Assembly (NCBI RefSeq): GCF_013782625.1
Contig: NZ_CP056199.1
Span: 4,668,588 to 4,732,587 of the forward strand
Reading direction: 5' to 3'
Length of the DNA stretch: 64,000 bases
Source: Enterobacter sp. RHBSTW-00994
GTDB taxonomy: Bacteria; Pseudomonadota; Gammaproteobacteria; Enterobacterales; Enterobacteriaceae
Position 1 is the first letter of the stretch; each line of letters begins with the position of its first letter. Made by a program: the position numbers and the translations under genes. Shown piece by piece: positions 10,279-19,864 of the stretch. The notes beneath the pieces were generated by a model. That model did not search any database. It saw only the letters and a program-made list of their open reading frames with translations, and was not told the origin of the DNA.

Positions 10279-11469
10279 ATGACGGAACACGAAAAATCCT
10301 CCGCCGTGGTTGAAGAGACCAGGGAGACTGTGGACATCACACCACAGCCAGAGAAAACTGAGAAAACAACTGAGAAAAAAAACAGCAGCAACAAAACCAG
10401 CCTGGCTCTGAGTGCGATTGCAATTGCAATTGCCCTGGCAGCAGGCGTAAGCCTGTACGGCCTGGTGAAACAGCAAGGCTCTAACCAGACCGCCACCAGC
10501 GATGCATTGGTTAACCAAATCACCGCCCTGCAAAAAGCGCAGGAGACGCAGAAAACCGAGCTGGAAAGTGTCATTAAGCAGCAAGCGACCCAGCTTGCTG
10601 ATGCCAACCGTCAGCAAGAACAACTGGCGAAACAGCTCGATGAAGTCCAGCAGAAAGTGGCAACCATTTCAGGTTCTGATGCCAAAACCTGGTTACTTGC
10701 ACAAGCTGATTTTCTGGTCAAACTGGCCGGCCGCAAGCTGTGGAGCGATCAGGATGTCACAACAGCGGCCGCACTGCTGAAAAGCGCAGACGCGAGTCTG
10801 GCGGATATGAACGACCCGAGCCTGATTACCGCGCGTCGTGCCATTACGGAAGACATTGCCAGCCTGGCGGCGGTATCACAGGTCGATTACGACGGTATTA
10901 TTCTTAAGGTCAATCAGCTCTCGAACCAGATTGATAACCTCCAGTTGGCAGATAATAACGACGACGACTCCCCGATGGATTCCGACGGCACTGAGTTGTC
11001 CAGCTCACTCAGCGAGTGGCGCGTTAACCTGCAAAAAAGCTGGCAGAGCTTTATGGATAGCTTCATCACTATCCGCCGCCGTGACGAAACGGCCGTACCG
11101 TTGTTAGCGCCGAATCAGGATGTTTACCTGCGCGAAAACATCCGTTCTCGCCTGCTGGTCGCTGCACAGGCCGTACCACGCCATCAGGAAGAGACGTACA
11201 AACAGGCACTCGATAACGTCTCCACGTGGGTGCGGGCTTACTACAACACCGACGACGCCACCACAACGGCATTCCTCGAAGATGTGGATAAGCTGAGCCA
11301 ACAAAACATCACCATGAACGTGCCGGATAAACTGGAAAGCCAGCCGATTCTGGAAAAGTTGATGCAGACGCGCGTGCGTAACCTGCTGGCACAACCAGGT
11401 ATCCCGGCAGAGCCAGATGCCGCCGCAGCACCAGCGCCAGCAACTGAAAGCGCCCCTCAAGGAGAGTAA
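10279..11469 (+). CDS. hemX: Inner-membrane HemX protein (uroporphyrinogen methyltransferase-like)
   Basis: A 396-residue protein with a cytoplasmic N-terminus rich in Glu, Lys and Thr, one membrane helix at about residues 41-63, then a large periplasmic region. That region starts with a coiled coil of repeated Gln/Glu/Lys and ends in an Ala/Pro-rich tail. It is often labelled uroporphyrinogen-III C-methyltransferase, but I see no SAM-binding motif and catalytic activity is doubtful. It is third in the hem operon, 2 bp before hemY. Confidence 0.92.
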   Translation: MTEHEKSSAVVEETRETVDITPQPEKTEKTTEKKNSSNKTSLALSAIAIAIALAAGVSLYGLVKQQGSNQTATSDALVNQITALQKAQETQKTELESVIKQQATQLADANRQQEQLAKQLDEVQQKVATISGSDAKTWLLAQADFLVKLAGRKLWSDQDVTTAAALLKSADASLADMNDPSLITARRAITEDIASLAAVSQVDYDGIILKVNQLSNQIDNLQLADNNDDDSPMDSDGTELSSSLSEWRVNLQKSWQSFMDSFITIRRRDETAVPLLAPNQDVYLRENIRSRLLVAAQAVPRHQEETYKQALDNVSTWVRAYYNTDDATTTAFLEDVDKLSQQNITMNVPDKLESQPILEKLMQTRVRNLLAQPGIPAEPDAAAAPAPATESAPQGE

Positions 11470-11471
11470 CC

Positions 11472-12671
11472 ATGTTAAAAGTCTTATTACTCTTCTTATT
11501 GTTGATCGCCGGGATCGTGCTTGGGCCTATGCTTGCGGGCCATCAGGGTTATGTCCTGATCCAAACCGACAGCTACAACATAGAAACCAGCGTAACAGGC
11601 CTGGTGATCATTTTGATCCTCGCCGTCGTCGTGCTGTTTGCCGTTGAATGGCTTCTGCGCCGCATCTTCCGCACGGGCGCACACACCCGCGGCTGGTTTG
11701 TGGGCCGTAAACGCCGTCGCGCACGTAAGCAAACAGAACAAGCGCTGCTTAAACTGGCCGAAGGTGACTATCAGCAGGTTGAAAAGCTGATGTCGAAGAA
11801 TGCCGACCATGCTGAACAACCGGTAGTGAATTACTTGTTGGCGGCAGAAGCTGCACAACAGCGTGGTGATGAAGCACGGGCAAACCAGCATCTTGAGCGC
11901 GCCTCTGAATTGGCATCCAACAATCAAATTCCGGTGGAAATTACCCGCGTTCGTCTGCAACTCGCACGCAACGAAAACCATGCGGCACGGCACGGCGTTG
12001 ACCGCCTGCTGGAGATCACACCTCGTCATCCGGAAGTGCTTCGCCTGGCAGAGCAAGCTTATATTCGTACCGGAGCCTGGGGCTCGCTGCTGGATATTAT
12101 CCCGTCCATGGCGAAAGCAGACGTCGGTGATGATGAGCACCGTGATGCGCTGCAACGTCAGGCATGGATTGGTCTGATGGATCAAGCGCGTGCCGATCTG
12201 GGCAGCGATGGTCTGAAAAATTGGTGGAAAAATCAGAGCCGCAAAACACGCCAACAAATTCCATTGCAGGTGGCGATGGCGGAACATCTGATCGAGTGTG
12301 ACGATCATGACACCGCGCAGGCGATCATCCTTGACGGCCTTAAGCGCCAGTATGATGACCGACTGGTGATGGTGATCCCACGGCTGAAAACCAATAATCC
12401 GGAGCAACTGGAAAAAGTGTTACGCCAGCAGATCAAAACGGTGGGCGATCGTCCGCTGCTGTGGAGTACGCTGGGCCAGTCGCTGGTGAAACATGGCGAA
12501 TGGCAAGAGGCGAGCCTGGCTTTCCGTGCTGCACTGAAACAACGCCCTGATGCGTTTGACTACGCCTGGCTTGCCGATACCCTGGATAAGCTCCATCATC
12601 CCGAAGAAGCCGCCGCAATGCGCCGCGATGGCTTGCTGCTCACGTTGCAAAACAACGCTGCGCAGCAGTGA
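11472..12671 (+). CDS. hemY: Haem biosynthesis-associated TPR protein HemY
   Basis: A 399-residue inner-membrane protein with two N-terminal helices at about residues 2-21 and 42-62, followed by a cytoplasmic region of helical repeats of TPR type. It is conserved at the end of the gammaproteobacterial hem operon; its exact job is unresolved. It is not the protoporphyrinogen oxidase also called HemY in Bacillus. It follows hemX by 2 bp and is followed by a strong terminator. Confidence 0.93.
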   Translation: MLKVLLLFLLLIAGIVLGPMLAGHQGYVLIQTDSYNIETSVTGLVIILILAVVVLFAVEWLLRRIFRTGAHTRGWFVGRKRRRARKQTEQALLKLAEGDYQQVEKLMSKNADHAEQPVVNYLLAAEAAQQRGDEARANQHLERASELASNNQIPVEITRVRLQLARNENHAARHGVDRLLEITPRHPEVLRLAEQAYIRTGAWGSLLDIIPSMAKADVGDDEHRDALQRQAWIGLMDQARADLGSDGLKNWWKNQSRKTRQQIPLQVAMAEHLIECDDHDTAQAIILDGLKRQYDDRLVMVIPRLKTNNPEQLEKVLRQQIKTVGDRPLLWSTLGQSLVKHGEWQEASLAFRAALKQRPDAFDYAWLADTLDKLHHPEEAAAMRRDGLLLTLQNNAAQQ

Positions 12672-12678
12672 TAAATCA

Positions 12679-12703
12679 GGAGGCCGTCCGGCCTCCTTTT
12701 TTT
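12679..12703 (+). terminator. Terminator of hemCDXY
   Basis: The stem GGAGGCC/GGCCTCC (7 bp) with a GTCC loop is followed by seven T residues, starting 8 bp after the hemY stop codon. This is a textbook intrinsic terminator that isolates the operon from the downstream MFS gene. Confidence 0.93.
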
Positions 12704-12792
12704 ATGTTTCATCTCCTGCTACAGTCTTTCCAACGTCATCAGGAAATTCACCCGCCAATGTAACGATGTCTTTTCATTAACTTTTTCCCGTA

Positions 12793-12812
12793 CACGCGCA
12801 AATTGTCGCGTG
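12793..12812. promoter_or_regulatory. Inverted repeat upstream of the MFS gene
   Basis: CACGCG and CGCGTG flank an 8-bp spacer, 31 bp before the MFS start codon. The perfect dyad of half a helical turn each is the usual size of a dimeric repressor operator, but no regulator gene is adjacent, and no promoter hexamers are convincing here. Confidence 0.35.
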
Positions 12813-12842
12813 GAATAAATCGTTTTTGAAAGGATCGTTTTC

Positions 12843-14051
12843 ATGAACTCGCTTTTGTATGCGCTGATCGAAGCGCTACGTAGTCATCGCTGGCTGCGCA
12901 TGTTGGCCTGCGCCTTCATCTTTACCTCTGTGGGCAACGGCTTAACCCAGGTCGTCGTTTTTGGTTTGCTGTTACGCTGGCAAGCCCCTGCCTCTTTACT
13001 CACTCTTGCCTATTTTTTTGCAACGGTTCCGGGCTTTATCGGTAGCCTGATAGGGGAAAAACTGTGCCAGCGATTTTCTCCAGTCACTTTACTGGTTCTG
13101 GCCGAACTGCTGGGTTTACTGACCCTGCTTTTTCCTCTGTTGGGTATCCAGTATCACAGCATACCGGCGCTACTGGCAGTGCAATCGACTGAAGCTCTGC
13201 TGGGCGGAATGATCTGGCCCGCACTTACGCTGCTGTTCAAACGCGGGCTCAAGGAAGCAGAGCTCCCGGCAGCCACCTGCCTTGAGAATGTGATTTTTGC
13301 CTCTCAGGTGCTGTTAGGAACCGGGCTCGGTTTCGTATTGTTCCAACAGGTTCCAACGCTCTCTTTGCTGGTGATAGATGCTGCCAGTTTCATGGGATCG
13401 CTGCTGATGTTGATGCTTGCCGGGAGAGCCTTCACGGCTCAAGCCATCCCTTCATCCGTAGAGGGTAAACCAGAGACACTGCGCTGGCGGATGCTCACTA
13501 CGCAACAAAAGCGCAGTCTTCTGCTGTTGCCCGCACTTGCCGCCGTCGGTTCACCGGCAATGGCTCTGCTTCCGGCCCTGGCGCAACAAATCCATCCTGC
13601 AGACGCGGCAGGACTTGCCCTGCCTTTGCTCTTCGCCCGTAGCATGGGTCAGCTCTGCGGCCCGATGCTGCTAAAAAGAGACAGCCTCGCGCGCTTTACC
13701 GCAAAGAACCGGTTACTGCTGCTCTGCCTGAGCATATTTTTAGTCGCATATGGTGTAGTACCGTTTTTAGCAGGTGGGCAGACGATAGCGCTGGGGATGA
13801 TCTTTGTTGCTCACCTGGCATCAAATATCGTTTTTGCCGCAGGAACATTTGGTGTACTGAGTCGCTTTCAGGCAGCGCAAATCTCAGCAGCCAGCGGGAA
13901 AACCTGGCGTTGGCAAACAATCAGTGCGTCGCTTTTTACCGGCATCGCTGCGCTGGCGGCGGCTGAACTGGGGGCCATTCAGGCATTGTATCTTGTCTCG
14001 GCGGGCGCACTATTTCTTGTTGCCTTCACCCTGATCCATTTCCGTGAATAA
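12843..14051 (+). CDS. MFS transporter of unknown substrate
   Basis: A 402-residue polytopic membrane protein with about 12 hydrophobic segments in two halves. A hydrophilic loop near residues 203-222 separates the halves, as in major facilitator permeases. The N-terminal domain has the loop GSLIGEKLCQRFSP at the position of the family motif A (GxxxDRxGRR), but the motif is poorly kept. The substrate cannot be read from sequence. In E. coli this place, between hemY and glmZ, holds the sulfatase-related genes aslA and aslB, so the gene is accessory relative to that species. It converges with glmZ and shares a terminator with it. Confidence 0.8.
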   Translation: MNSLLYALIEALRSHRWLRMLACAFIFTSVGNGLTQVVVFGLLLRWQAPASLLTLAYFFATVPGFIGSLIGEKLCQRFSPVTLLVLAELLGLLTLLFPLLGIQYHSIPALLAVQSTEALLGGMIWPALTLLFKRGLKEAELPAATCLENVIFASQVLLGTGLGFVLFQQVPTLSLLVIDAASFMGSLLMLMLAGRAFTAQAIPSSVEGKPETLRWRMLTTQQKRSLLLLPALAAVGSPAMALLPALAQQIHPADAAGLALPLLFARSMGQLCGPMLLKRDSLARFTAKNRLLLLCLSIFLVAYGVVPFLAGGQTIALGMIFVAHLASNIVFAAGTFGVLSRFQAAQISAASGKTWRWQTISASLFTGIAALAAAELGAIQALYLVSAGALFLVAFTLIHFRE

Positions 14052-14056
14052 GACAT

Positions 14057-14084
14057 AAAAAAACGCCTGCTAAAAAGCAGGCGT
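14057..14084. terminator. Terminator of glmZ, possibly shared with the MFS gene
   Basis: The stem ACGCCTGC/GCAGGCGT around a 6-nt loop is followed on the minus strand by a run of seven T residues. It ends glmZ. It lies only 5 bp after the convergent MFS stop codon, so it may also stop plus-strand transcription, although the plus-side T-run is poor. Confidence 0.9.
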
Positions 14085-14257
14085 TAAAACAGGTCTATAA
14101 GACAACATATTGGTGCTTCACTCAACGTTGTGTCCATGGTGTCTGATGAGGCCGAAGCGACATCTGTCAGTGGACGATAAGCACCGTAAACGGCTCTGCG
14201 TCATTCCTGAGTTTATGAGGCCCGGAGGCGAGCATAAGAGATGGAATGAGCATCTAC
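14057..14257 (-). ncRNA. glmZ: GlmZ small regulatory RNA
   Basis: Hfq-dependent sRNA that base-pairs with glmS mRNA to activate glucosamine-6-phosphate synthase. RapZ and RNase E cleave it when GlmY is low. The minus strand from 14257 reads GTAGATGCTCATTCCATCTC and closely follows E. coli GlmZ as I recall it, including a middle segment with GACACCATGGACACAACG and the terminator stem. The length of about 201 nt is close to the 207-nt E. coli form. The 5' end fits 12 bp downstream of a sigma-54 -12 element. Confidence 0.93.
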
Positions 14258-14261
14258 CCGG

Positions 14262-14284
14262 ATATTATTGCACGTTACGTGCCA
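14262..14284 (-). promoter_or_regulatory. Overlapping sigma-54 and sigma-70 promoter of glmZ
   Basis: On the minus strand TGGCAC-GTAAC-GTGCA (14284-14269) has GG and GC 10 bp apart and differs from the sigma-54 consensus TGGCAC-N5-TTGCA by one base. A TAATAT -10 element (14267-14262) overlaps just downstream. Counting from the -12 cytosine places +1 at 14258-14257, exactly the GlmZ 5' end. Overlapping promoters of this sort are known for glmY and, in some enterics, glmZ. Confidence 0.8.
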
Positions 14285-14390
14285 GAGTTGCACCAGAGAG
14301 TTGTACGACGCACAACATTTTAAGATAAAAGGAATTTTTTCGGCGCGGCGGATGCGCAAAGGACAAGGAGGATCAGTAAAACGTTAAGAC

Positions 14391-14499
14391 TGTTGCCTGA
14401 GAGCGACAACAACGCGGGACGCATAGAATATTTATTTATTTCAATTGGTTATTCGTCGTCGTTCGGAGACAACCAGAAAGGTGTTGTCGGGAAATGACA
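14391..14499. promoter_or_regulatory. Candidate GlrR activator sites for glmZ
   Basis: Three sites fit TGTC-N10-GACA with at most one mismatch. They are TGTT-N10-GACA at 14391-14408, CGTC-N10-GACA at 14454-14471 and TGTT-N10-GACA at 14482-14499. They lie about 135-240 bp upstream of the glmZ start, the usual distance for a sigma-54 enhancer-binding protein. GlrR (QseF) of the GlrK/GlrR system activates glmY and glmZ through such sites in relatives. The distal site abuts the tRNA operon terminator. Confidence 0.65.
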
Positions 14500-14527
14500 A
14501 CAGAAGCAGAAATAACACACAGAAAAC

Positions 14528-14551
14528 AAAAAACCCCGCCGAAGCGGGGTT
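14528..14551 (-). terminator. Terminator of the argX-hisR-leuT-proM operon
   Basis: The stem AACCCCGC/GCGGGGTT with a CGAA/TTCG tetraloop is followed on the minus strand by six T residues. It lies just after the proM CCA end. Confidence 0.92.
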
Positions 14552-14557
14552 CAAAAT

Positions 14558-14634
14558 TGGTCGGCGAGAGAGGATTCGAACCTCCGACCCACTGGTCCCA
14601 AACCAGTTGCGCTACCAAGCTGCGCTACTCGCCG
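14558..14634 (-). tRNA. proM: tRNA-Pro (anticodon TGG)
   Basis: The 77-nt cloverleaf has acceptor CGGCGAG pairing with CTCGCCG, T-arm GGTTCGAATCC, anticodon loop TTTGGGA (TGG) and encoded CCA. It is the last gene of the four-tRNA operon and is followed by an intrinsic terminator. Confidence 0.97.
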
Positions 14635-14677
14635 AAATACTGCTTTTTTGAATTTTTAGTTCAATTCTTTAAAGTCG

Positions 14678-14764
14678 TGGTGCGAGGGGGGGGACTTGAA
14701 CCCCCACGTCCGTAAGAACACTAACACCTGAAGCTAGCGCGTCTACCAATTCCGCCACCTTCGC
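14678..14764 (-). tRNA. leuT: tRNA-Leu (anticodon CAG)
   Basis: An 87-nt class II tRNA with a long variable arm. The acceptor starts GCGAAGG, the anticodon loop contains CAG, and CCA is encoded. It is the third gene of the operon and matches E. coli leuT in place and anticodon. Confidence 0.97.
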
Positions 14765-14784
14765 ATTTCACAACTTTTAAATAA

Positions 14785-14861
14785 TGGGGTGGCTAATGGG
14801 ATTCGAACCCACGACAACTGGAATCACAATCCAGGGCTCTACCAACTGAGCTATAGCCACC
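14785..14861 (-). tRNA. hisR: tRNA-His (anticodon GTG)
   Basis: A 77-nt cloverleaf with GTG in the anticodon loop (GATTGTGATTC region), T-arm GGTTCGAATCC and encoded CCA. The extra 5' G typical of tRNA-His pairs with the discriminator C. It is the only histidine tRNA gene in the window and second in the operon. Confidence 0.97.
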
Positions 14862-14924
14862 ACTGCTTTATTCTTTCACGCGGTACTGTCTACACAGACC
14901 ACCGCAGCTCCAGCACCGGGTAAA

Positions 14925-15001
<77 letters not shown>

Positions 15002-15022
15002 TTAGCGCCGTTGCGGGGCTGG

Positions 15023-15051
15023 ATATTACGGAGGTCTCGGTCTGCTGTCTA
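15023..15051 (-). promoter_or_regulatory. Promoter of the argX tRNA operon
   Basis: TAGACA (-35, 15051-15046) and TAATAT (-10, 15028-15023) are 17 bp apart on the minus strand. A GC-rich discriminator (CCAGCCCCGC) follows, as in stringently controlled stable-RNA promoters. Transcription would start about 15 bp before argX. Confidence 0.8.
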
Positions 15052-15103
15052 GTGCTTTTTTAAAAAAAGATCGCGTTTGGTTATGGTTTGCACATTTTGC
15101 CGC

Positions 15104-16489
15104 TTATTCCTTCACTTTTTGCGTGGAGGCATGGCGTCCAAGCCCAAAGAGCTTATAACCAAGGGTCACGGCGGCCAGGAAGATAACCCCGACAAACAGC
15201 GACATGCGGGTATCTTCGTTAAAATACATACCGATTAACACGCAAATCAGGAACGCCATCGTTAAATAGTTCGCCCATGGGAACATAATCGAGCGGAACG
15301 GATGGCTGGCAATCGCCTGCTTATGTGCCTGACGGAAGCGCAACTGGCTAATCAGAATAACGAACCACGGAATCATCCCCGGCAGCACGCTGGCGCTATA
15401 TACATAGACAAACACGCGCTGCGGATTAGGGATGATGTAGTTCAGGCATGAACCGACCAGCAGAATGACGATCGACACGGCCACACCCGCCACGGGCACA
15501 CCTGAACGGGACACTTTCCCCATCACCGCAGGCAGCTGATTATTTTTCGACAAGGCATAGAGCATACGCCCACAGCTATACATACCGCTGTTACAGCCAG
15601 ACAGTGCTGCCGTCAGTACCACGAAGTTAATGATCCCGGCCGCGGCGGTGATCCCAATCTTCGCAAAGGTCAGAACAAACGGGCTACCCGTCGTGCCGAT
15701 CTCATTCCACGGGAAGATGGTCACGATGACAAAGATTGCACCCACATAGAAAATCAGGATACGCCACAGAACCTTGCCTACCGCGCTACGCAAAGTCACC
15801 TGAGGGTTTTTCGCTTCACCTGCGGTGATACCAATAAGCTCTACGCCCTGGTAAGACGCAACAACGATACAGAGCGCTGTCAGGAAGCCTTTCCAGCCAC
15901 CCGCAAAGAAGCCACCATGTTCCGTCAGGTTGCCAAAGCCAATCGAGTGGCCGCCATTACCAATCCCGAAGAAAATCACGCCCAGGCCAACGATAATCAT
16001 CACAATAATGGTCGTGACCTTAATCATCGCAAACCAGAACTCAATTTCACCATACAGACGTACTGCGGCTAGGTTGGCTAGCGCCACCAGCCCCACAGCG
16101 ATGAGGGCGGGTATCCATTGCACCATGTCCGGGAACCAGAACTGGACATAGACCCCTATCGCGGTGATCTCTGAGATACCTACCGCCATCCACATAAACC
16201 AGTACGACCAGGCCGTGAGATAGCCGAAGAACGGGCTCATATAACGATGCGCATAAACAGCGAATGAACCGGCAACCGGCTCAAGGAAGAGCATTTCGCC
16301 CATGGATCGCATGATGAAGAAGACGAACAGTCCGGCGATGATATACGCCAGAAGTACGGAAGGACCTGCCCATTTGAGCGTGCTTGCGGAGCCCATAAAC
16401 AGGCCCACACCGATAGTGCCGCCCAGCGCTATCAATTCAATATGTCGAGCTTCCAGCCCACGCTGAAGCTCAGGTTTTTTCTCTGCCAT
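15104..16489 (-). CDS. yifK: Amino acid permease YifK (ThrP-type)
   Basis: A 461-residue inner-membrane transporter of the APC family with about 12 hydrophobic segments. The N-terminus [20 protein letters not shown] and the [12 protein letters not shown] helix break are signatures of the AroP/ProY/YifK group. E. coli YifK has been reported as a proton-driven threonine/serine transporter. I set the start at the ATG at 16489, preceded by GAGG. The open frame runs upstream to 16867, but that 126-residue extension overlaps wecG and is not protein-like. A GcvB-type target lies in the leader. It stands between the ECA operon and the tRNA operon. Confidence 0.94.
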   Translation of the reverse strand: MAEKKPELQRGLEARHIELIALGGTIGVGLFMGSASTLKWAGPSVLLAYIIAGLFVFFIMRSMGEMLFLEPVAGSFAVYAHRYMSPFFGYLTAWSYWFMWMAVGISEITAIGVYVQFWFPDMVQWIPALIAVGLVALANLAAVRLYGEIEFWFAMIKVTTIIVMIIVGLGVIFFGIGNGGHSIGFGNLTEHGGFFAGGWKGFLTALCIVVASYQGVELIGITAGEAKNPQVTLRSAVGKVLWRILIFYVGAIFVIVTIFPWNEIGTTGSPFVLTFAKIGITAAAGIINFVVLTAALSGCNSGMYSCGRMLYALSKNNQLPAVMGKVSRSGVPVAGVAVSIVILLVGSCLNYIIPNPQRVFVYVYSASVLPGMIPWFVILISQLRFRQAHKQAIASHPFRSIMFPWANYLTMAFLICVLIGMYFNEDTRMSLFVGVIFLAAVTLGYKLFGLGRHASTQKVKE

Positions 16490-16497
16490 AAATCCTC

Positions 16498-16514
16498 GGT
16501 TGTGTTTGCTGTTG
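16498..16514 (-). promoter_or_regulatory. Likely GcvB sRNA target in the yifK leader
   Basis: The minus strand reads CAACAGCAAACACAACC immediately upstream of the Shine-Dalgarno sequence. A C/A-rich stretch with ACACAAC at this spot is the typical target of the G/U-rich R1 region of GcvB. yifK is a known GcvB target in Salmonella. The gcvB gene is not in the window. Confidence 0.55.
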
Positions 16515-16682
16515 CCCGGCTTTTGCCGGTTATTATTTTTGGGTACTGAAATACGGGGGGAATGGTTTCTTAAATTCTGCCAAATGGCAAACGATGCATT
16601 AAAAAAATGAATGCATTGCACATAAACACAGCAGTTTTGCAGGGGAGTTGCAGCGCGAATAGCATATCGCGCTACATTCTGA

Positions 16683-17423
16683 TTACATTTTCCCGGAGTA
16701 ATGCCAGCCGAGATAGCGCAGTAGTCGAATCTGTCGTTTGATACGGGTGGGTTGCGACAACAGGCGGTACAGCCATTCAAGCCCCAGGTTTTGCCACACC
16801 TTCGGCGCACGTTTGACATGGTCGGTAAAGACATCATACGTGCCGCCAACGCCCATATAGAGCGCATCCGGATACACCTGGCGACAATCCCGCATCAGGA
16901 TTTCCTGGCGGGGTGAACCCATCGCGACGGTGACAATCTTCGCGCCGCTGTCGCGCACACGCTCGAACAAGGCCTGCCTTTCTTCCGGTTTGAAATAACC
17001 ATCCTGGCTACCCACAATGTTAACATTCCACTGGTTACGCAGCTTCAGTTCCGTCTGGGTCAGCACTTCAGGTTTACCACCAATCAGGAAAACAGGCGTT
17101 CCCTCTGATCCAGCACGCGCCATCAACGCTTCCCAAAGGTCAGCCCCCGCCACGCGGGAAACATTAGCGCCAGGATACTTTTTACGGATGGAGCGAACCA
17201 CACTGATCCCGTCAGCATATTTGAACTCGGCGGCTTCAATCAGGCCCCGGACTTCCGCGCTGTCCTCTACCGCCAGTATTTTTTCCGCATTGATGGCCAC
17301 AAGCGTGCCCGATTTTATCTGCCCGTTAGTGCACAGATAATCCAGTGCGTGTTGCATATCACGCCAGCCAATGAGCTGTAGGCCGCGCAATGCATAAAGC
17401 GGCGCGGAAGTTGTGTCAGTCAT
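16683..17423 (-). CDS. wecG: UDP-ManNAcA transferase WecG
   Basis: Transfers N-acetylmannosaminuronic acid to lipid I to make ECA lipid II on the inner face of the membrane. The 246 residues belong to the WecG/TagA/CpsF family (GT26). Conserved segments include [28 protein letters not shown], and [13 protein letters not shown], with a [17 protein letters not shown] stretch before the basic C-terminal tail. It is the last gene of the ECA operon. A 7-bp hairpin (AGCGCGA/TCGCGCT, 16652-16673) follows but lacks a T-run. Confidence 0.95.
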   Translation of the reverse strand: MTDTTSAPLYALRGLQLIGWRDMQHALDYLCTNGQIKSGTLVAINAEKILAVEDSAEVRGLIEAAEFKYADGISVVRSIRKKYPGANVSRVAGADLWEALMARAGSEGTPVFLIGGKPEVLTQTELKLRNQWNVNIVGSQDGYFKPEERQALFERVRDSGAKIVTVAMGSPRQEILMRDCRQVYPDALYMGVGGTYDVFTDHVKRAPKVWQNLGLEWLYRLLSQPTRIKRQIRLLRYLGWHYSGKM

Positions 17424-17435
17424 GATTATCCTTAC

Positions 17436-18788
17436 TCAGACTTGCGAAAGTGTTCTGCTGCCTCTGGGCTCACGCGGGTGAACAAGCCCTGCCCTGTCAA
17501 ACAGCCAATACAGCAGTTTTGCTAACAGCAAGCAGACGCCAAAAATCGCCATGAAGAAAACGACACGCGAGACAAATGAATCCAGCCCTTCTCGCGCCAG
17601 AACGATCATGTTGAAAATGGCCCCAAAACAGAAGCTATGTAAAATCGCCGCTTTGTAGCGATTTATTTCTTCATTCCCACGCGTATAAAGCCAGTCAAAC
17701 CACTTGATAATCAACCCGACAGCAATTGCACCGGGCAGAATAAACCACACTCCCCCCATCACGACCAGGGAGCCAATTAATGTTGGCGAGATAGCCAGAC
17801 CTGAATGGTTGTTCAGTACTTCCCAGGTAAAGTAGTTCGCCGTATTGAGCACGATGCCCGGCCGGTCCGGCCACAGCCATGTCGGAATAAAGACATAGAA
17901 ATCACGCACGATGGGCGCTAACCCCTGGAAATCAATTTTATCGTAGTTTTGCAGGAGCAATGCCAGGTTTTCCCATGGCGAGAAGGTATCGCGCGTGAGA
18001 TACAGGAAAGTATAAAACGCTTCATCACCGCTCACGTTCAACCCGTAACGTTTAAGCGCCAGCCAGAACATGCCGACAATCCCAAACACCCCGGCGGCAG
18101 CCAGCATCCACAGGGAGATCCAGCCGCGAATGATGCCGATAAACAGGAAGATGGCAAAGGCAATGATGATGTTAGCGCGTGTCCCCCCCACAATCATGTA
18201 GGTCAGCACGCCGAAGGCAACTGTACTGACGAGGAAAAACAGCCAGGCCTTGTAATCCTGACGCAGAAAATAGACCACCAGCATCGCCGGGATGAAGAAG
18301 TAGAAGAACCGCTTCAGAGCCACGCCTGAGACTTCAGCCGAGAAAATCTGGCTGTATGACTGCAATCTGAACAGCAAGAAACCGTTATGCATGAAGAAGA
18401 TGCCCACACTCACGAGAGCAATAATCATCAGCATCACCCAGGTCAGATGCGTCTCAACTCTGTTCATCGTAAACAGTGCACGACGCGGCGCAGCATCTTT
18501 CGCAGACCGTAGCCGTGTTTTGTAGGTGACGTAATACACCGCGTAGAAACAGCTCGCAGAAAGTAACGCCTGCATCAAAATTTCAGGGGGAGCAACCCCT
18601 ACGTCAAACCGGAAAACCAGAACAGCGGTCAGCGGAAAGCCAAAGTAAAAGGTCAGCAGATACAGTAGCGAAAAAAACACATTGAAGTTAAAGCGTACGC
18701 GCCGGAATTCGAACCAGGTCAGTACAGCGATGAACATCGCGCTCAGAAGCCAGACCACCAACAAGCCGCTAAATTGCAACTGGGTCAT
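17436..18788 (-). CDS. wzyE: ECA polymerase WzyE
   Basis: Polytopic inner-membrane polymerase that joins undecaprenyl-linked ECA trisaccharides on the periplasmic side, working with WzxE and WzzE. Its 450 residues have about 11 hydrophobic segments and the conserved [15 protein letters not shown] stretch. The start chosen is the ATG at 18788, which overlaps the wecF stop codon (ATGA). The frame is open 13 codons further to 18827, but that extension is inside wecF and not conserved. Confidence 0.95.
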   Translation of the reverse strand: MTQLQFSGLLVVWLLSAMFIAVLTWFEFRRVRFNFNVFFSLLYLLTFYFGFPLTAVLVFRFDVGVAPPEILMQALLSASCFYAVYYVTYKTRLRSAKDAAPRRALFTMNRVETHLTWVMLMIIALVSVGIFFMHNGFLLFRLQSYSQIFSAEVSGVALKRFFYFFIPAMLVVYFLRQDYKAWLFFLVSTVAFGVLTYMIVGGTRANIIIAFAIFLFIGIIRGWISLWMLAAAGVFGIVGMFWLALKRYGLNVSGDEAFYTFLYLTRDTFSPWENLALLLQNYDKIDFQGLAPIVRDFYVFIPTWLWPDRPGIVLNTANYFTWEVLNNHSGLAISPTLIGSLVVMGGVWFILPGAIAVGLIIKWFDWLYTRGNEEINRYKAAILHSFCFGAIFNMIVLAREGLDSFVSRVVFFMAIFGVCLLLAKLLYWLFDRAGLVHPREPRGSRTLSQV

Positions 18789-19864
18789 GCCTTGTCTCCT
18801 GAAGCGATACGCAGTGCGCGATGCCACGGCGAGAGATAGTTTGGGCTAAAGAAGTCGATGGTATTTTTATCCACCGATGCCAGTTGGCGCTGCGCTTCGC
18901 GCACGACTGCCTCATTGAGATCATCTGTCGTAAACAGAACCGGAAGATGCTGTTCTGCCATGTCCTGCCAGAACGGGTTGTCGCGGTTTAGCACGCAAGG
19001 TATACCCGCCTGGATCAACAGACACAACGTTCCAATCCCCTGCTGACGAGCAAAGATGAAATACCCCAGGTCGCACTTTCGCAACAGCGTAAGGTAATCA
19101 TCAAATTCCAGCTTATCGCGGAGAATTTGCAAGTTCTCCGCGCTAAACAGTGCAAGACCTGAGGCCCTGACTTCCTGGATATAGGCGTCGTTATTTGCCG
19201 GATAACCCATTGGCACGATGACATTGACCGTATCACCAAACTGCTGGTGTACCGCCTTCAGCGCGGCAATATGGTCATTACTGCGATCGCCGGAGTTGCC
19301 CACCAGAATCGTCAGCTTGCCCGTACGCTGCGTGTCGTTTGCCATCGCGTTCAGTGCCGGGTTCATCCGGGTCGGGAAATAAAGCAGCTCACCACGCACA
19401 TCGGGGTGCTGTTTGGCAAAATAATTGAGATCGCCGCGCGTGGCGAAAACACACCCCACCCGGCCCTGCGCCAAACGACGCAATGGGTAGAAAAGGCGGA
19501 ATTTCCAGCCACGGGAAACTTCATACAGATCCGCGCCCCAGATATGCCAGCTACATTGTGAGGGCTTAATCCCGCCATTCAGCAGCGCCAGCCACAGGCC
19601 GGTATTGAACTGCCCATGGAAGAAGAAGCGCTGTTCGCGATTCGCTTTTGCTTTTGTCACCACCGCTTTTGCCAGCGCAGCCTTATCCGGCCAGAAAGTC
19701 ACGTTTAGCGCCGGGTTCGCCGCGCTCAGGCCATTATCCTGGCCCGCAACCATAAACTCGCGGGCGTCGGCACTGCCGGCAGCCAGCTCATCATTGAAGA
19801 ACCGCAGAACGGTCTGGTTATGGTGTGGGATATCCGATCCCAGGATGTGAATCAGTGCAGTCAT
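18785..19864 (-). CDS. wecF: TDP-Fuc4NAc transferase WecF
   Basis: Adds 4-acetamido-4,6-dideoxygalactose to ECA lipid II, completing lipid III. The 359 residues fit the WecF family (GT56). The N-terminus [19 protein letters not shown] is typical. It overlaps wzyE and wzxE by 4 bp each. The gene was once called rffT. Confidence 0.95.
   Translation of the reverse strand: MTALIHILGSDIPHHNQTVLRFFNDELAAGSADAREFMVAGQDNGLSAANPALNVTFWPDKAALAKAVVTKAKANREQRFFFHGQFNTGLWLALLNGGIKPSQCSWHIWGADLYEVSRGWKFRLFYPLRRLAQGRVGCVFATRGDLNYFAKQHPDVRGELLYFPTRMNPALNAMANDTQRTGKLTILVGNSGDRSNDHIAALKAVHQQFGDTVNVIVPMGYPANNDAYIQEVRASGLALFSAENLQILRDKLEFDDYLTLLRKCDLGYFIFARQQGIGTLCLLIQAGIPCVLNRDNPFWQDMAEQHLPVLFTTDDLNEAVVREAQRQLASVDKNTIDFFSPNYLSPWHRALRIASGDKA

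Noticed and set aside
14445..14715. Short frames across tRNA-Pro and tRNA-Leu containing FEPPTHWSQTSCATKL-like peptides
   Set aside because: These are translations of tRNA genes, a frequent false annotation in databases.
15104..16867. A 587-residue form of YifK
   Set aside because: The extra 126 residues overlap wecG and are not membrane-protein-like. The ATG at 16489 with a good ribosome-binding site gives the family length.
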